Below the pieces are notes generated by a model. It was not told the origin of the DNA. It ran no database searches and saw only the letters and a program-made list of their open reading frames with translations. This document shows, piece by piece, positions 28,301 to 39,200 of a DNA stretch of 64,000 nucleotides. The position numbers and the translations under genes were made by a program. The DNA lies in NCBI RefSeq assembly GCF_018138715.1, contig NZ_JAGSHX010000001.1, positions 248,001 to 312,000 on the forward strand. The letters run 5' to 3'. This DNA is from Streptomyces asiaticus. Lineage in GTDB: Bacteria > Actinomycetota > Actinomycetes > Streptomycetales > Streptomycetaceae. Every line of letters begins with the position of its first letter. Position 1 is the first letter of the stretch.

Positions 28301-28316
28301 ACTCGGCCTTTCCTGA
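13341..28316 (+). CDS. Type I PKS, three modules: AT(mm)-KR, AT(m)-KR, AT(mm)-DH-KR
   Basis: ATG start at 13341, 71 bp after the previous gene; 4991 residues. The docking helix [15 protein letters not shown] opens the protein. Module A: KS (33-460), AT (567-900, GHSQG/YASH, methylmalonyl), KR (985-1445, HTAGVLDD, B-type), ACP (1493-1570). Module B: KS (1598-2025), AT (2132-2465, GHSIG/HAFH, malonyl), KR (2553-3010, HAAGTNG and [12 protein letters not shown]1-type), ACP (3057-3130). Module C: KS (3154-3580), AT (3690-4025, GHSQG/YASH, methylmalonyl), DH (4056-4335, [10 protein letters not shown] and [10 protein letters not shown]), KR (4350-4785, LDD, B-type), ACP (4833-4905). The docking tail ends [14 protein letters not shown]. 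Expected products are 2-methyl-3-hydroxy, 3-hydroxy and 2-methyl-enoyl units. The 71-bp gap upstream holds only a run of T and a weak inverted repeat. Two tracts of near-identical DNA shared with other PKS genes indicate recombination. Confidence 0.97.
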   Translation: MNEEKLLDYLKRVTADLQQTRQRLLEAESADQEPIAIVAMSCRFPGGVSSPEDLWRMVADGTDAISEFPTDRGWDIDALYHEDPDRPGTSYTTAGGFLEKADQFDPAFFGISPREALSMDPQQRLLLETSWEAVERAGIDPMSLRGSRTGVFVGTNGQDYSMLMLGASESLDDVEGHSGTGNAASIVSGRISYTMGLEGPALSVDTACSSSLVALHLAVQALRQRECTLALAGGVTVMSTPSAFVQFSRQRGLAADGRCKPFGAAADGTGWGEGVGMLLVERLSDARRNGHEVLAIVRGSAINQDGASNGLTAPNGISQQRVIRQALTSARLSAAEVDAVEAHGTGTTLGDPIEAQALMATYGQDRPADQPLWLGGIKSNIGHTQAAAGVAGVIKMVMAMREGVLPKTLHAEEPSPHIDWTGGAVSLLHESTPWPDRDHPRRAAVSSFGMSGTNAHTILEQAPQSEAAEVAEGEVTDGPVAWVVSGRGAEGLRAQAGQLRAFLTERPELGTADVALSLATTRSAFEHRAVVTGTGREELLQRLEAVAEDATTSNGVVRGRTGDAGRSVFVFPGQGAQWVGMAVGLLESSPVFAEAIAECESALSAYVDWSLTDVLREAEGAPGFDRVDVVQPVLFAVMVSLARLWRSVGVVPDAVMGHSQGEIAAACVAGALSLEDAAKVVALRSQAIAAGLAGRGGMVSVGLPVDQVRERIAAWDGAISVAAVNGPGSVVVSGDPGALDEMVARLEGEEIRVRRVPVDYASHSAHVEAIHEELLEVLADIAPRSSEVPFYSTVSGELVDTVGLGAEYWYRNLRQTVELEATTRKLLDDGHGVFIEASPHPVLTLPIQQTVEAAEAQAVVVGTLRRDEGGLERFLTSAAEVFVRGVAVDWPALLEGRGARRVELPTYAFRRQRYWLDVSAAEMSAADGLAADAVDARFWEAVEREDLEALVRTLAVEDEEQQSSLMALLPALSSWRRQRREQNTVDGWRYKVVWKPLPSSTEAALSGTWLVVLPASHADDALVTATVNGLGTSGADVVQVVLDGSGNDRWTVAERLRAALDEAEAESSDVAGVFSLLGLDESGHTTFEVVPAGLAATVALVQGLGDAGVVAPLWCGTRGAVSVGRSDRLVSPVQAMVWGLGRIVGAEYPQRWGGAVDLPETMDGRAVARLAGVLAGTDGEDQVAVRGSGVFAKRMARASAAEDVEGRGSWQSRGSVLVTGGTGALGGHVARWLARTGAEHLVLTSRSGMEAEGAAELKAELEAMGARVTIAACDAADRDALDAVLQAIPPEFPLTAVVHTAGVLDDGVVDALTVRRAAGVLRPKVDATRNLHELTAGMDLSAFVLFSSGAGTLGGPGQGSYAAGNAYLDALALQRRADGLPATSIAWGAWAGGGLGSGEVGERMDRSGMVGMVPELAISGMQQALELDETFLVIAEIDWDRFRPEFVGSRPSALFRELPELNRPAAATGADTGDGDDAISVLRREMAKLSPAEQPGLLLELVRNQAADVLGYDSADAVDADRAFRDLGFDSLTAVELRNRLGVVTGLRLPVTCVFDYPTATVLARYLYTEMFGDQPVTSGGTAAAPQRPDDKPMATDEPIAIIGMSCRFPGGVRSPEDLWNLLMAEGDVISAFPEDRGWDIDGLYDPDPEKSGTSYVQAGGFLDEVGHFDPGFFGISPREAMAIDPQQRLLLETSWEAFERAGIDPVALRGSQTGVFVGSNYHDYGSRILSDTEGVEGYLGLGSAPSVSSGRISYTFGFEGPAVTVDTACSSSLVALHLACQSLRQGESSVALAGGVTIMATPGTFVEFSAQRVLSFDGRCKAFAASADGTGWSEGVGMLLVERLSDAQRNGHKVLAVIRGSAINQDGASNGLTAPNGPSQQRLIEQTLAGARLVSADVDVVEAHGTGTPLGDPIEAQALLATYGQGRPEGQPLLLGAIKSNIGHTQAAAGVAGVIKMVMAMREGTLPKTLHVDEASPHVDWSAGDVELLTEAVPWPERGHPRRAAVSAFGVSGTNAHTIIEQAPVSDEPEAPRAEEAPGATAVPVPWILSGRTDAALRDQAERLRNQLATATEEFMPTVDIGYSLVTSRSLFDHRAALVGEDRAAMLRGLEALAKGETAPGVVRGVAGAAGKTAFLFSGQGAQRLGMGRELYDAFPVFADAWDEVCAHLDGLLDRPLREVVFAAEESADAELLDRTAFTQPALFAVEVALFRLLEHWGVRPDVLIGHSIGEIAAAHVAGVFSLEDACALVAARGRLMQALPEGGAMVAVQASEEEISGSLTGREAEVSIAAVNGPTSVVIAGDEAPALEIAAEWERQGRKTRRLRVSHAFHSPRMDAMLGDFRKVVEELSFASPRIALVSNVTGQPAAADEVCSAEYWVRHVREAVRFADGVRALEEQGVSRFVEVGPDGVLTAMARECLTAEETSAPVVVPVLRKNRPETRALTTALAELHVNGVGVDWEQAFAGRGARKVDLPTYAFQRERYWLESLTFPSDFTAAGFAPSVDTRFWEVVEREDLETLTETLDVDAETPLSAVLPALSAYHRNSRDRSIVDGWRYRVSWKPVPDAADGSLSGTWLVVVPASRAEDELVSGVVAGLERHGAGVVPVVVDERHLDTDALAERLREAVAEVSEPGGVLSLLALDEDPCPAHPALSNGLALTLSLVRAMVEARVEALVWSGTRGAVSVGRSEKLSHPTQAMVWALGRVAALELPQLWGGVVDLPESLDERAVARLAGVLSAGGGEDQVAVRGSGVLARRLVRSAAAVGEGTSWRARGTVLVTGGTGALGGHVARWLARSGAEHLVLTSRRGLDAPGASELRDELEALGARVTVAACDVADRGQLAAVLDAVPAEYPLTAVVHAAGTNGVAPLMETGLADVADVVSGKVAGAVNLDELLGDRELDAFVVFSSIAGVWGSGGQAGYSAANAYLDALVEERRGRDLAGTAVAWGPWAEGGMAEGDGGEQLARRGLPAMAPDLAIAALQGAVAGDDGVVAVADVDWERFAPSFTMGRPSPLIGDLPEVERVLAEAGETEDAGLGAGAALRERLAGLTGAQTDRVLLDLVRDHAAAVLGFTGTEAVEPGRAFKELGFDSLTALEFRDRLAAETGLSLPATLVFDYPSATVLAAYLRTEALGASSPAIAAGSGAPAGSGAADEPIAIVSMSCRFPGGVRSPEGLWQLVESGSDAISSFPSDRGWDLGMYDPDPEQSGGFYVREGGFLYDAAEFDPGFFGISPREALATDPQQRLLLETSWEAFERAGINPASLKGSQVGVFVGSSGSGYGANLETVPEDVEGHLLTGNSGSVVSGRLSYTYGLEGPAVTVDTACSSSLVALHLACQSLRQGECSMALVGGVAVMATPMAFVEFSRQGGLAPDGRCKPFSAAADGTGWSEGVDVLLVERLSDAERNGHQVLAVVRGSAVNQDGASNGLTAPNGPSQQRVIRQALANARLSAAEVDAVEAHGTGTSLGDPIEAQALLATYGQERAEGQPLLLGALKSNIGHTQAASGVAGVIKMVMAMREGKLPKTLHVDEASPHVDWSAGDVELLTEATPWPETGRVRRAAVSAFGVSGTNAHVIIEQAPTADGPGTEQAGDVAGSTAGPVPWVLSGKTEAALRGQAERLLGQLASAVDDSAVVVDVGYSLAATRSLFDHRAVLVGEDHEELLRGLEAVMRGGTAPSVVRGVAGRAGKTVFVFPGQGAQWMGMAVGLLESSPVFAEAIGECETALSAYVDWSLTEVLRGADGAPGFDRVDVVQPVLFAVMVSLAKLWRSMGVEPDAVMGHSQGEIAAACVAGALSLQDAAKVVTLRSQAIAAGLAGRGGMVSVGLPVDQVKDRIAAWDGAISVAAVNGPGSVVVSGDPGALDEMVARLEGEDVRVRRVPVDYASHSAHVEAIHEELLKVLADLEPRSSEVPFYSTVSGELMDTAGLDAEYWYRNLRQTVELEATTRTLLGSGHGVFIEVSPHPVLTLPVEQTVEAAEARAVVVGTLRRDEGGLGRFLTSIAEVHVNGPDVDWPKVFAGYGARRIDLPTYAFQRDRYWLEAPTTFVGDVTAVGLTPPVHPLLGAAVELPGTDGFLFTGRLSPQTHPWLVDHMVQGTILLPGTAFLELALHAAEKVGCDRVEELTLTAPLALPEQGAVHLQLAVSGPDESGARALNVYSRLEDGTVTQPWTQNAFGLLSPGGARQETGQADLTVWPPEGAEPIDIGDVYGRMNEGGFGYGPIFQGLRSVWGRGDEVFAEVRLPKENAADAEEFGLHPALLDAALHAVMFVPREEPMPARLPFSWTGVSLRAVGAPELRVRLSSLGPDSIRLQVADGTGRHVASVDSLALRLVADGQIQAPGSTTAVHNSLFRLEWTPVPVAAPAPASEGTWAVLGTDGLGVRSGLETAGADVEAYADLTAMREAIESGAAVPDVVMVTGTAEAVGIDDDDDLAGRVRGVAYRALDLVRSWVTDERFADSYLVFVTRGAMGVRPSDHVRTPAEAAVWGLLRSAQSEHPGKFLLVDLDPEEHGDVSSALRSALASEEPQVAVREGTVLGLRLARVSSGGDAPRTLDGPGTVLITGGTGGLGALLARHLVVDHGVERLVLTSRRGVEAPGAAELVAELAGLGAEARVVACDVADRAAVEKLLAGIGSEHPLSAVVHAAGVLDDGVVESLTPERVDKVLRPKVDAALHLHELTRDLDLAAFILFSSASGTFGSAGQANYAAANAFMDALAQHRRAAGLPATSLAWGPWTQDGGMTTELADSDITRMTRNGMVALTPEAGLALFDATRYLDDAVLVPITMDMSSMGEPVHALLRGLVRARARRAVEPVADPAAALKQHLAGKSEAERERVLMDLVCDQTAVVLGYPSGEAIEPEHAFKDMGFDSLTTVELRNRLNAETGLRLPATLVFDYPNPTALARVLLEEVTPADGPVTEPVFGELDRLESTLSALGSEGEVRAKVAERLREFLNKLDDAPESVDATADVAERIGSSSNDELFDFIDQELGLS

Positions 28317-28369
28317 ATCCTGCCCAAGACCTCGTGAACTTGTGACTGCGAAGAAAGTAGCGGCAAACA

Positions 28370-31300
28370 ATGAGTGAGACAAAGCTCCGCGACTACCTGA
28401 ACAGGGTGACGACTGATCTGCACCGCACCCGTCAGCGCCTTCGGGATGTGGAGGCGAAGCAGCGGGAGCCGATCGCGATCGTCGCGATGAGCTGCCGTTT
28501 TCCTGGTGGGGTCACCTCGCCGGAGGAGCTGTGGCGCATCGTCGCCGACGAGATCGACGTGCTCTCACCGTTCCCGAAGGACCGGGGCTGGCACGAGGAG
28601 CTGTTCAATCCCGACCCGGACAGCCAGGGGACCAGCTATGTGAACGAGGGCGGGTTCCTGTACGACGCCGCGCTCTTCGACCCCGTGTTCTTCGGGATCT
28701 CCCCGCGTGAGGCGCTGGCGATGGACCCCCAGCAGCGGCTGCTGCTGGAGACGTCCTGGGAGGTCGTGGAGCGGGCGGGCATCGACCCGCTGTCTGTCAA
28801 GGGCGCCGCGGGCGGCGTGTTCATAGGCGGTGCCAACACGGGGTACGGCGCGGCCGGGGCGATGGAGGCCGAAGAGGTCGAAGGCCATCTGCTCACAGGG
28901 CAGCACCCTGCCGTCACCTCCGGCCGGATCTCCTATGTGCTCGGCCTCGAAGGCCCCGCGGTGACGGTGGACACGGCGTGTTCATCGTCTCTGGTCGCCC
29001 TGCACATGGCCGTGCAGGCGCTGCGTCAGGGCGAGTGTGACTTCGCTCTGGCCGGGGGCGTCGCCGTGATGGCCCTCCCGGGAGGGTTCACCGAGTTCAG
29101 CCGCCAACGAGGACTCGCGACCGACGGCCGCTGCAAACCCTTCGCGGCGGCCGCCGACGGCACCAACTGGTCCGAGGGCGTCGGCGTGCTGTTCGTGGAG
29201 CGGCTGTCGGACGCCCGTCGCAACGGCCACCCGGTGCTGGCCGTCATCCGAGGTTCGGCAATCAACCAGGACGGCACCAGCAATGGTCTGACGGCTCCCA
29301 ATGGCCCCTCGCAGCGCAGGGTGATCCGCCAGGCGCTGAAGAACGCCGACCTGACGCCCGCTGATGTGGATGCGGTGGAGGCGCACGGCACGGGTACGTC
29401 GCTGGGCGACCCGATCGAGGCGCAGGCGCTGCTCGCCACCTACGGCAAGGAGCGGCCGGAGGACAAGCCGCTGTGGCTGGGCGCCCTCAAGTCCAACATC
29501 GGCCATACGCAGTGGACGTCGGGTGTGGCCGGGGTCATCAAGATGGTGATGGCCATGCGGAACGGTATCCTGCCGAAGACACTCCACGTGGACGAGCCGA
29601 CACCCCATGTGGACTGGTCGGCGGGGGCCGTGGAGCTGCTCACCGAGGCTCGGCCCTGGCCGGAGACAGGCCGGCCCCGTCGGGCGGGGATCTCGGCCTT
29701 CGGAATCGGCGGAACCAACGCGCACACCATCATCGAGCAGGCCCCCGAAGCCGAGGAGCCGGAGCCGGCCGATCCGCAGGCCGGTGCTGGGGGTGAGCCT
29801 GCGCCTGCCGCCTCCTCCGTTGTGCCATGGCTGGTCTCCGGCAAGGGCGAGGCCGCGCTGCGGGCACAGGCCGAGCGGCTGCACGCGAGTCTGACGGCCC
29901 AGGGTGCTTCTCAGGACAACGATCTCGCGCTCGCGTCGGTGGCGGACATCGGTTACTCCCTGGCAGTGTCCCGGTCGGCGCTCGAACACCGTGCCGTGGT
30001 GATCGGCGAGGACCGCGACAGCCTCCTGCGCGGTCTCCAGGCCGTGGCTCAGGGCGAGATCGCTCCGGGCGTGGTCAAGGGACAGACGGTGAAGCGGCCC
30101 AGGACCGTCTTCGTGTTCCCGGGGCAGGGGGCGCAGTGGGCGGGGATGGCGGTGGACTTGCTGGAGTCCTCGCCGGTGTTCGCCGAGGCGATCGGCGAGT
30201 GTGAGAAGGCTCTGTCGGCGTATGTGGACTGGTCGTTGACGGATGTGCTGCGCGAGGCTGAGGGTGCTCCTGGTTTCGACCGGGTGGATGTCGTTCAGCC
30301 GGTGTTGTTCGCGGTGATGGTCTCGTTGGCGAGGCTGTGGCGTTCGGTGGGTGTGGTGCCGGACGCGGTGATGGGTCACAGCCAGGGTGAGATCGCGGCG
30401 GCGTGTGTGGCGGGTGCGCTCTCGCTGGAGGATGCGGCGAAGGTGGTGGCGCTGCGGTCGCAGGCGATCGCGGCGAGTCTTGCCGGTCGTGGTGGCATGG
30501 TGTCGGTCGGGCTGCCGGTCGACCAGGTCAAGGAGCGCATCGTCTCCTGGGATGGTGCGATCTCGGTGGCGGCGGTCAACGGCCCCGGTTCGGTCGTGGT
30601 CTCCGGTGATCCGGGGGCGCTGGATGAGATGGTGGCCGAGCTGGAGGGCGAGGAGGTGCGGGTTCGCCGGGTTCCGGTGGACTACGCCTCGCACTCCGCC
30701 CACGTGGAGGCGATCCGCGAGGAGCTGCTGAAGGTTCTGGCGGACCTTCAGCCGCGTTCGTCGGAGGTGCCGTTCTACTCGACGGTCTCCGGTGCGCAGG
30801 TCGATACGGCAGGTCTGGACGCGGAGTACTGGTACCGGAACCTGCGGCAGACCGTTGAGCTGGAGTCCACGACGCGCACGTTGCTGGATGACGGTCATAC
30901 GGCCTTCGCCGAGGTGAGCCCGCACCCCGTCCTCACGCTTCCCGTTCAGCAGACGGTGGAGGCCGCTGAGAAGAAGGCGGTGGTCGTGGGCACGCTGCGG
31001 CGGGATGAGGGCGGCCTGGAGCGGTTCCTGACCTCCGCCGCCGAGCTGCACGTCAGTGGCGTCGGCGTGGACTGGCGGACGGTGTACGAGGGCCGTGGTG
31101 CCCGCCGGGTCGATTTGCCGACCTACGCCTTCCAGCGTCAGCGCTACTGGCTGAACTCGGTGGCGGCCGTCGGCGACGTGGGATCGGTGGGCCTCGGGGC
31201 GGTGTGGCATCCCCTGCTGGGCGCCGCGGTCTCGCTTGCGGGCGGCGGCGGAGTGGTGCTCAGCGGGCGGCTGTCGATGGCCACGCACGCCTGGCTCGCC

Positions 31301-34300
31301 GACCACGCGGTGCAAGGGGTGCCGCTCGTGCCCGGGACCGCCTTCGCGGAGATGGTCGCGCAGGCGGGGGACCAGGTCGGGTGCGGCCGGGTCGATGAGC
31401 TGGTGCTGCTGGCGCCCTTGGCGGTGCCCGAGCGCGGAGGGGTGCAAATCCAGGTCGAGGTGGGGGAGGCCGACGCCTCGGGCCATCGCGAGGTGAGCGT
31501 GTACTCACGGATGGAGCCGGCCGACGACAAGGCCGACCTCGAGGAGCCGTGGGTGCGGCACGCTCACGGCGTGCTCACGCCGCCCGGTCCCGCGGCCTCC
31601 TTCGACTTCGCGAAGTGGCCGCCCTCCGGGGCCAAGCCTGTCGATATCTCCGGCGGCTACGAGCACGCCGAGGAGCACGGGCTGCACTACGGCCCCGCGT
31701 ACCGGGGGTTGCGGCGCGCCTGGAAGCGCGGCGATGCGGTGTTCGCCGAAGTCGAGCTGCCTGAGGACCAGCGCGGCATCGCGAAGTACTTCGGTCTGCA
31801 CCCGGCCCTGTTCGACGCGGCCATCCAGGCGATGGGCGCGAACAACGCGTTGCGCGGCGGCGACGACGCGCCGAGCGCGGGCAGTCTGATGCCGTTCTCG
31901 TGGCGGGGATTCTCCCTGGAAGCAGTCGGTGCCCAAGCGCTTCGCGTCCGGATCATCCCGGACGGACGGCAGGCCGTGTCGCTGGCCATGGCCGACACCT
32001 CGGGCCGCCCGGTGGCTTCCGTCGATTCCCTCCTCTTCCGGCCCATGCAGGCCGCCACGTTGCAGAACACGGGCCGGACGGCCGGTGACGCGTTGTTGCG
32101 CATGGAGTGGACAGCGGGCGCGGTGAAGCCCGCCGAGGGCGTGGCACCCGGCTGGTGGGCGGTGCTGGTCGACGACTGCCTTGGCGTGGGCGCCGCTCTG
32201 GAGGCGGCGGGCACCTACCCCGCCGATGTGTACCCGGACCCCGCGGCGCTGAGTGACACCGTGGCGGCGGGCACGAGCATGCCCGGAATGGTGGTACTGC
32301 CGGTGGCTTCGAACGGCCCCGCTGTGGTGGACGAGGTCCACACACGGGTCGGTGAGGTGCTGGAGACCGTTCAGTCATGGGTGGCGGACGACCGGTTCGT
32401 GGGCACCCCGCTGGTGGTGCTGACACAGGGGGCCGTTGACACTGGCGACGGTGTGCGGGATCTGGCGGCTGCGGCGGCATGGGGTTTGGTGCGGTCGGCG
32501 CAGTCGGAGCACCCGGGACGGGTCGTGCTGGTCGACACGGATGATGTCGAGCGTGCGGTGAAACTGCTCGCGGGCGTGGTAACCGCTCGTGAGGAGCAGG
32601 TGGTGGTGCGTTCGGGCGAGGTCCGCGTGCCACGTCTGGCCCGCTCGCTGCCCGCGGGCAACGCTCCCGAGCCGGAGGTGTTCGGTTCCGGCGCCGTGCT
32701 GGTGACGGAGGGCACGGGAGCTCTGGGCGGTTTGGTGGCCCGGCATCTGGTGGCCCGGCACGGTGTCAGGAAGCTGGTGCTGCTGTCCCGCCGTGGTGCG
32801 GAGACGGACGGCGCGGTCGAGTTGCGGGCCGATTTGGAGGCCGCGGACGCCGAGGTGGTGGTCGCGGCTTGTGACGCCGCGGACCGTGAAGCGCTTGCCG
32901 CGGTGTTGGCAGGACTGTCCGAGGAGTTCGCGTTGAGCGCCGTAGTGCATGCGGACGAGGTGCTCGATGACGGGCTGTTCGCATCGCTGACACGCGAGCG
33001 GGCGAGCGCGGTGCTGCGGGCGAAGGTGGACGCGGCCTGGAACCTGCATGAGCTGACCGCGGGCATGGACCTGTCGGCGTTCGTGCTGTTCTCATCGACC
33101 GCGGGTCTGCTCGGCGCGGCCGGGCAGAGCAACTACGCCGCGGCCAATGTGTTCCTGGACGGCCTCGCGTCATGGCGTCGTGCTCAGGGACTGCCGGGTG
33201 TCTCGCTGGCGTGGGGCCGGTGGGCCCAGGACAGCGGAGTGACACAGCAGGAGGAGATCGACAACTGGCGCTACCAGGTGTCGTGGAAGCCGGTCCCGGA
33301 CGTGGCCGGGGGCTCGCTGTCAGGGACCTGGCCGGTGGTGGTTCCGGCGTCCCGGGCGGGGGACGAGCTGGTCTCGGGCGTTGTCGCCGGGCTCGAGCGG
33401 CATGGTGCGGATGTGGTCTCGGTCGTGGTGGACGAGCGGGACCTGGACGCGAACGTGCTGGCGGAGCGGTTGCGCGAGGTCGCCGAGCAGGCGCCCGAGC
33501 TAGGCGGTGTCCTGTCGCTGCTGGCCCTGGACGAGGAGCCCTGCCCGGGGCACCCGGCCCTGCCGGGCGGCTACGCGCTGAGCCTGGCGCTGGTGCGGGC
33601 CATGGTCGAGGCGAAGATTCCGGCTCGGCTGTGGAGCGGTACGCGAGGGGCCGTCTCGGTGGGCGGTTCGGACCGGCTCACCAACCCGGTGCAGGCGATG
33701 GTGTCGGCGTTGGGCCGGGTGACCGCGCTGGAGCTGCCGCCGCTGTGGGGCGGTGTGGTCGATCTGCCCGAGTCGCTGGATGAGCGCGGTGCGGCGCGGC
33801 TGGCCGGCGTGCTGTCCGTCGAGGGCGGCGAGGACCAGGTCGCGGTGCGTGGTTCCGGTGTCTTCGTACGCCGTCTGGTGCGGTCGGCCGCGACCACCGG
33901 TAAGGCGACGTGGCGGGCGCGGGGCACCGTGCTGGTGACCGGTGGCACGGGCGGGCTGGGCGCTCATACGGCCCGCTGGCTGGCGCGTAGCGGTGCCGAA
34001 CATCTGGTGCTGACCAGCCGTCGTGGTCCTGACGCGCCGGGCGCGTCCGAACTGCGCGAGGAGCTGGAGGCGCTGGGAGCCCGGGTGACGGTGGCGGCCT
34101 GCGATGTGGCCGACCGTGAGCAGCTGGCCGCGGTGCTGGACGCGGTGGAGCGGGAGCATCCGCTGACGGCGGTCGTGCACGTGGCGGGGGCCACCGGGGT
34201 GGTGCCACTGATGGAGACCGGGTTGGCCGATGCCGCCGCCCTGGTAGCGGGCAAGGTGGCGGGCGCCAGCAACCTGGACGAGCTGCTGGGCGACCGGGAG

Positions 34301-36127
34301 CTTGACGCGTTCGTGCTCTTCTCGTCGGTCTCCGGTATGTGGGGCAGCGGTGGCCAGGCCGCCTACAGCGCGGCCAACGCCTATCTGGACGCGCTGGTGG
34401 AGGAGCGTCGTGGACGGGGTCTCGTCGGCACGTCCGTGGTCTGGGGCCCCTGGGCCGAGAGCGGCATGGCGGCGGGGGACGTCTCCGGGGAGCAGCTGGC
34501 GCGACGTGGGCTGCCCCGGATGGCGCCGGAGCCGGCGATCGCCGGTCTGGAACGCGCGGTAGCGGGCGGCGACGGCGTGGTGACGGTCGTGGACGTGGAC
34601 TGGGAGCGGTTCGCGCCTTCGTTCACCTCGGTCCGGCCCAGCCGGTTCCTGAGCGATCTCTACGAGGTCCAGCGGCTGGACACGGCATGGAACGATGTGG
34701 CGCGCACCGGTCTGGTGCCCCTCTCCTCCGAGGAGGGCCTGGAGCTCTTCGACGCGGGCGTCGTCTCCGACACGGCCGTGGTGGTTCCCGCCCGGCTGGA
34801 CATCGGTGTGCTGCGCGCCCAGGGCGCCGCGATGCCCGCCGTGTTCCGTTCCGTCGTCCCGGACGCCCCCGTCCGCCGTGCGGCTCGGGCGGCGGAGTCC
34901 GAGGTGGACCAGCCCACCCAGCTGCGGCAGCGGCTGGCCGGGCTGTCGGAGGCCGAGACGGACGAGGTGCTTCTCGAACTGGTGCGTACCGTCGCCGCCG
35001 CGGTGCTCGGGTTCGCATCGCACAATGACATCGACACGAGCCACGAGTTCATGGAGATGGGCTTCAACTCCCTTACCGCGGTGGAATTCCGTAACCAGCT
35101 CGCTGCCCTTACCGGCCTCCGGCTGAACACCACGGTCGTCTTCGACTACCCGAGCCCGGGCGAGATGGTGGCCCATCTGCGGCCCCGGCTCGCGGCCGAG
35201 GTCCCGTCCAGCCCCGTCAACCGCCAGGTCCAGGAGCGGACCGCCCCGGCCGCTCCGGTCGCCGCGCCCGCGCCCGTGACCGAGCCCGCTCCCGCGGCGC
35301 CGCAGGCGGACGACACCCTCGGCTCTCTCTACCGGCAGGCGGCGCAGCAGGGTAAGCACAAGGTCGGCATGGATCTGCTGGTGAACGCGGCAAGGCTCCG
35401 TCCGACCTTCGAGGACCCCGCCGACTTCGAGGGGACCATCAGGCCCGCGCGGCTCTCCCGGGGCCCTGGACGTCCCCGGCTGGTGTGTTTCTCCTCCCAC
35501 GTCGCCCTGGGCGGCGTCCACCAGTACGCGCGGTTCGCCGCGCCGTTCCGTGGCAACCGGGACGTGGCGGCCCTCGGCACTGTGGGGTCCGTCCCGGGTG
35601 AGAGCCTTCCGGCCACCCTGGACGCGCTGTTCCGCTTGCAGGCGCGGCTCGTTGCCGAGTATGCCCAGGGCGACCCGGTCGTCCTGTGCGGCTCCTCGGC
35701 CGGTGGAATGTTCGCCCACTCGGTGGCCGCCGCCATGGAGGGCCAGGGCACACCGGCCGCGGGAGTCGTCCTGATGGACACCTACCTTCCGTACACCACG
35801 AAGCTCGGCCAGTTCGAGGACGCCTGGACGAACGAAATGTACGAGCGGGAGGAACTCGTCTCCATGGACGGTGTCCGGATGTCCGCCATGGGCTGGTACG
35901 TGCATCTGCTCGAGGGGTGGAAGCCGCCGCAGATCTCGGTTCCCAGCCTCCAGGTTCGTGCGACGGAGCGGGTGCTGGCGGCGGCTCCGGACGCGGATGC
36001 GCAGAGCTGGCAGGCGGACTGGCCCGCCGACTCCGCCATCGACGTGCCCGGAGATCACTTCACCATGATGGAGAAGCACGCGGACACCACCGCCCAAGCC
36101 GTCGAGGACTGGGTGGCCAACCTTTAG
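28370..36127 (+). CDS. Terminal type I PKS: KS-AT(mm)-DH-KR(degenerate, split)-KR-ACP-TE
   Basis: ATG start at 28370, 53 bp after the previous gene; 2585 residues. Order: docking helix (1-30), KS (33-455, DTACSSS), AT (578-915, GHSQG and YASH, methylmalonyl), DH (945-1230, [10 protein letters not shown] and HPALFDAA). The first KR has its structural half at 1240-1436 and catalytic half at 1440-1622, and it is damaged: the cofactor loop reads TEGTGALG (Glu1447 replaces Gly) and HAAG reads HADE (1527-1530), although LDD, FSS and NYAAAN remain. A second complete KR follows (1630-2090, [23 protein letters not shown]1-type). After it, the C-terminal part of the first KR resumes (2102-2164). ACP (2198-2274) has GFNSL, with Asn2233 in place of Asp before Ser2234. 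The TE (2357-2580) has GSSAG (Ser2443), an MDTY acid and GDHF. This gene releases the finished chain, presumably by cyclisation. A terminator hairpin follows. Confidence 0.96.
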   Translation: MSETKLRDYLNRVTTDLHRTRQRLRDVEAKQREPIAIVAMSCRFPGGVTSPEELWRIVADEIDVLSPFPKDRGWHEELFNPDPDSQGTSYVNEGGFLYDAALFDPVFFGISPREALAMDPQQRLLLETSWEVVERAGIDPLSVKGAAGGVFIGGANTGYGAAGAMEAEEVEGHLLTGQHPAVTSGRISYVLGLEGPAVTVDTACSSSLVALHMAVQALRQGECDFALAGGVAVMALPGGFTEFSRQRGLATDGRCKPFAAAADGTNWSEGVGVLFVERLSDARRNGHPVLAVIRGSAINQDGTSNGLTAPNGPSQRRVIRQALKNADLTPADVDAVEAHGTGTSLGDPIEAQALLATYGKERPEDKPLWLGALKSNIGHTQWTSGVAGVIKMVMAMRNGILPKTLHVDEPTPHVDWSAGAVELLTEARPWPETGRPRRAGISAFGIGGTNAHTIIEQAPEAEEPEPADPQAGAGGEPAPAASSVVPWLVSGKGEAALRAQAERLHASLTAQGASQDNDLALASVADIGYSLAVSRSALEHRAVVIGEDRDSLLRGLQAVAQGEIAPGVVKGQTVKRPRTVFVFPGQGAQWAGMAVDLLESSPVFAEAIGECEKALSAYVDWSLTDVLREAEGAPGFDRVDVVQPVLFAVMVSLARLWRSVGVVPDAVMGHSQGEIAAACVAGALSLEDAAKVVALRSQAIAASLAGRGGMVSVGLPVDQVKERIVSWDGAISVAAVNGPGSVVVSGDPGALDEMVAELEGEEVRVRRVPVDYASHSAHVEAIREELLKVLADLQPRSSEVPFYSTVSGAQVDTAGLDAEYWYRNLRQTVELESTTRTLLDDGHTAFAEVSPHPVLTLPVQQTVEAAEKKAVVVGTLRRDEGGLERFLTSAAELHVSGVGVDWRTVYEGRGARRVDLPTYAFQRQRYWLNSVAAVGDVGSVGLGAVWHPLLGAAVSLAGGGGVVLSGRLSMATHAWLADHAVQGVPLVPGTAFAEMVAQAGDQVGCGRVDELVLLAPLAVPERGGVQIQVEVGEADASGHREVSVYSRMEPADDKADLEEPWVRHAHGVLTPPGPAASFDFAKWPPSGAKPVDISGGYEHAEEHGLHYGPAYRGLRRAWKRGDAVFAEVELPEDQRGIAKYFGLHPALFDAAIQAMGANNALRGGDDAPSAGSLMPFSWRGFSLEAVGAQALRVRIIPDGRQAVSLAMADTSGRPVASVDSLLFRPMQAATLQNTGRTAGDALLRMEWTAGAVKPAEGVAPGWWAVLVDDCLGVGAALEAAGTYPADVYPDPAALSDTVAAGTSMPGMVVLPVASNGPAVVDEVHTRVGEVLETVQSWVADDRFVGTPLVVLTQGAVDTGDGVRDLAAAAAWGLVRSAQSEHPGRVVLVDTDDVERAVKLLAGVVTAREEQVVVRSGEVRVPRLARSLPAGNAPEPEVFGSGAVLVTEGTGALGGLVARHLVARHGVRKLVLLSRRGAETDGAVELRADLEAADAEVVVAACDAADREALAAVLAGLSEEFALSAVVHADEVLDDGLFASLTRERASAVLRAKVDAAWNLHELTAGMDLSAFVLFSSTAGLLGAAGQSNYAAANVFLDGLASWRRAQGLPGVSLAWGRWAQDSGVTQQEEIDNWRYQVSWKPVPDVAGGSLSGTWPVVVPASRAGDELVSGVVAGLERHGADVVSVVVDERDLDANVLAERLREVAEQAPELGGVLSLLALDEEPCPGHPALPGGYALSLALVRAMVEAKIPARLWSGTRGAVSVGGSDRLTNPVQAMVSALGRVTALELPPLWGGVVDLPESLDERGAARLAGVLSVEGGEDQVAVRGSGVFVRRLVRSAATTGKATWRARGTVLVTGGTGGLGAHTARWLARSGAEHLVLTSRRGPDAPGASELREELEALGARVTVAACDVADREQLAAVLDAVEREHPLTAVVHVAGATGVVPLMETGLADAAALVAGKVAGASNLDELLGDRELDAFVLFSSVSGMWGSGGQAAYSAANAYLDALVEERRGRGLVGTSVVWGPWAESGMAAGDVSGEQLARRGLPRMAPEPAIAGLERAVAGGDGVVTVVDVDWERFAPSFTSVRPSRFLSDLYEVQRLDTAWNDVARTGLVPLSSEEGLELFDAGVVSDTAVVVPARLDIGVLRAQGAAMPAVFRSVVPDAPVRRAARAAESEVDQPTQLRQRLAGLSEAETDEVLLELVRTVAAAVLGFASHNDIDTSHEFMEMGFNSLTAVEFRNQLAALTGLRLNTTVVFDYPSPGEMVAHLRPRLAAEVPSSPVNRQVQERTAPAAPVAAPAPVTEPAPAAPQADDTLGSLYRQAAQQGKHKVGMDLLVNAARLRPTFEDPADFEGTIRPARLSRGPGRPRLVCFSSHVALGGVHQYARFAAPFRGNRDVAALGTVGSVPGESLPATLDALFRLQARLVAEYAQGDPVVLCGSSAGGMFAHSVAAAMEGQGTPAAGVVLMDTYLPYTTKLGQFEDAWTNEMYEREELVSMDGVRMSAMGWYVHLLEGWKPPQISVPSLQVRATERVLAAAPDADAQSWQADWPADSAIDVPGDHFTMMEKHADTTAQAVEDWVANL

Positions 36128-36134
36128 CGGCCAC

Positions 36135-36170
36135 GCGCCCGCCCGGCACCGATGAATGGCGGGCGGGCGC
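36135..36170 (+). terminator. Hairpin terminator after the TE-containing PKS gene
   Basis: Perfect 11-bp inverted repeat: GCGCCCGCCCG at 36135-36145 and its complement at 36160-36170, around a 14-nt loop. It starts 8 bases after the stop codon. There is no T tract, as is usual for Streptomyces. It separates the TE gene from the ACP-led PKS gene. Confidence 0.7.
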
Positions 36171-36239
36171 CCCACGCCGAAGCCGCGTTCAGCGCGGCAC
36201 ACAGCTTTGACGCAAGGTCTTCCACGAAGCAGGAGTTAG

Positions 36240-39200
36240 GTGAGCAGCATGTTGCGCGGGTCCAGCGACTCAGACGAGTCCGGAATCCAGGCTGGGCCGG
36301 ATCACGGCGAGGGCCCAGGCGAACTTCCATCACTCGCACCGGACTTCCGAGAACTGCTGGACCACGAGCAGCGAAGGGTCCTGTTCGACCTGGTGCGCGC
36401 ACATGTTGCCGCGGCGCTGCGGTCCGAGTCGCCGCGTACGCTCGACGCGGAGAGCTCGTTCCTCGACCTGGGTCTTGACTCGCTGGCGGCGGTCAATCTG
36501 CACCGCGGACTGGTGGCGGCCACCGGCCTCACGCTGGAGGTGTCGCTCGCCTACGACTACCCGACGCCCAGCGAGCTGGTGGACCACCTCCACCGGCAGA
36601 TCTTCCCCGTGGCCACGGACGACACCGCCCCCGCGCGTGCTGTCGTGGGCTCGGACGACCCCATCGCGATCGTCGGGATGAGCTGCCGCTTCCCCGGCGG
36701 TGTCAACAGCCCCGAGGACCTGTGGAAGGTCGTCTCCGAGGGCGTGGACGCCATCACCCCGTTCCCCACCGACCGGGGCTGGGACCTGGAGGCGCTCTAC
36801 AGCCCGGACCCGGACCAGCCCGGCACCAGCTACGCGACCGAGGGCGGGTTCATCCACGACGCGCCCGAGTTCGACGCGGAGTTCTTCGGCATATCGCCGC
36901 GTGAGGCGCTCGCCATGGACCCGCAGCAGCGGCTGCTGCTGGAGACCAGCTGGGAGGTCTTCGAGCGGGCCGGCATCGACGTGACCAAGCTGCGGGGGAG
37001 CAGGACCGCCGTCTTCACCGGCGCGGAGCACCACGACTACGGGCCCCACCTGCAAAGCACCAAGAGCGGCCTCGAAGGCTATGCGCTGACCGGAACCGCG
37101 GGCAGCCTCGCCGCCGGGCGCATCGCCTACACCTTCGGCTTCGAGGGCCCGGCGTGGACCGTGGACACGTCGTGCTCCTCGTCGCTGGTCTCCCTGCACC
37201 AGGCGGCGCAGTCGCTGCGCCAGGGGGAGTGCGATCTGGCGCTCGCCACCGGTGTCGCCACGATGCCCACCCCGGGTGACTTCATCCTCTTCAGCCGCCA
37301 GCGCGGGCTCTCCTCCAACGGGCGCTGCAAGGCGTTCGGCGCCGAGGCCGACGGCACCTCGTGGGCCGAGGGCGTCGGCGTCCTCCTGGTGGAGCGGCTC
37401 TCGGACGCCCGGCGCAACGGCCACGAGGTGCTGGCGATCGTGCGTGGCTCCGCCGTCAACCAGGACGGCGCCAGCAACGGTCTGACGGCCCCCAACGGCC
37501 GTTCCCAGCAGCGTGTCATCCGGCAGGCGCTGGCCAACGCCGAGCTGACCGCGGACCAGATCGACGTGATCGAGGCGCACGGCACCGGAACCTCGCTCGG
37601 CGACCCCATCGAGGCGCAGGCGCTGATCGCCACCTACGGAGAGAGCCGACCGGAGGGACAGCCGGTGTGGCTGGGGTCCCTCAAGTCGAACATCGGCCAC
37701 ACCCAGGCGGCGGCCGGTGTGGGTGCCGTCATCAAGATGGTGATGGCCATGCGCCACGGCATCCTGCCCAAGACGCTGCACGTGGAGGTGCCGACCCCGC
37801 ACGTGGACTGGTCGTCGGGCGGCGTGGCGCTGCTCGCCGAGCAGCGCTCCTGGCCGGAGACCGGGCAGCCACGCCGTGCCGGTATCTCCTCGTTCGGCAT
37901 GAGCGGCACCAACGCACACGCCATCATCGAGCAGGCACCGCCGGTGGAGCCCGCCCCCGCGACGGACGACGCCGACGAGGACACGGCGTCCCAGCCCGTG
38001 TCGTGGCTGGTGTCCGCCAGGAGCGAGGAGGCGCTGCGGGCGCAGGCCGCGCGGCTGCGCGAGCACGTGGTGCACCACCCCGACGCGCGGCCGGTCGACA
38101 TCGGATGGTCGTCCGCCGTGACACGTGCCGCACTCAAGCACCGGGGCGTGGTGGTGGCCTCCGACCGCGAGGGGCTGCTGCGCGGCCTCGCCGCCCTCGC
38201 CGAGGACACCGACGCGCCGGGCCTGGTGCTGGGCAGGTCCACCGCGCAGCGGATGGCGTTCCTGTTCACCGGACAGGGCGCCCAGCGGCTGGGCATGGGC
38301 CGCGAGCTCTACGAGACCTACCCGCTCTTCGCCGACGTGTTCGACGAGGCGTGCGACTATCTGGAGGTGCGCCTGGGCACCTCGGTGCTCGACGTGGTCT
38401 TCGGCCCCGAGGACGACGACGCGGCCGCCGCCACCGGTGACGAGCTCAACCAGACGATGTTCGCCCAGGCCGGGCTGTTCGCCTTCGAGGTGGCCCTGTT
38501 CCGCCTGCTGGAGTCCTGGGGCGTGCGCCCCGACTTCCTGATGGGGCACTCGGTGGGCGAGATCGCCGCGGCCCACGTCGCCGGGGTGCTGTCCCTGGAG
38601 GACGCGTGCGCCCTGGTGGCGGCCCGCGGGCGGCTGATGCAGGAACTGCCCGAGGGCGGCGCGATGGTGGCCGTCCAGGCGTCGGAGGAGGAGGTGGCCG
38701 GAAGCCTGACGGGCCGCGAGGACCAGGTGTCGCTGGCGGCGCTGAACGGCCCCACCTCGGTGGTGCTCTCCGGCGACGAGGACGCGGTCCTCGAACTCGC
38801 CGGCCACTGGGAGGCCCAGGGCCGCAAGACCAAGCGGCTGCGGGTGAGCCACGCGTTCCACTCCCCCCGGATGGACGCCATGCTGGAGGAGTTCGGCCAG
38901 ATCGCCGCCTGCCTGGCGTACTCGGCCCCGGCGATCCCGGTCATCTCCAACGTCACCGGCGATGTCGCGGGCGCCGAACTGGCCACCCCGGAGTACTGGG
39001 TCCGCCACGTTCGGGAGGCGGTCCGCTTCGACGATGGCATGCGCCGCCTCGCCGACCAGGGCGTGACGACCTGTGTGGAGCTCGGCCCCGACGCCGTGCT
39101 GACCGCGATGGGCCAGGACTGCCTGGACGCCGTCGGCGCCGACGCGGCCTTCGTGCCCCTGGCCCGCTCCGGGCGCGCCGAGGCCCAGACGCTGGCGGAG

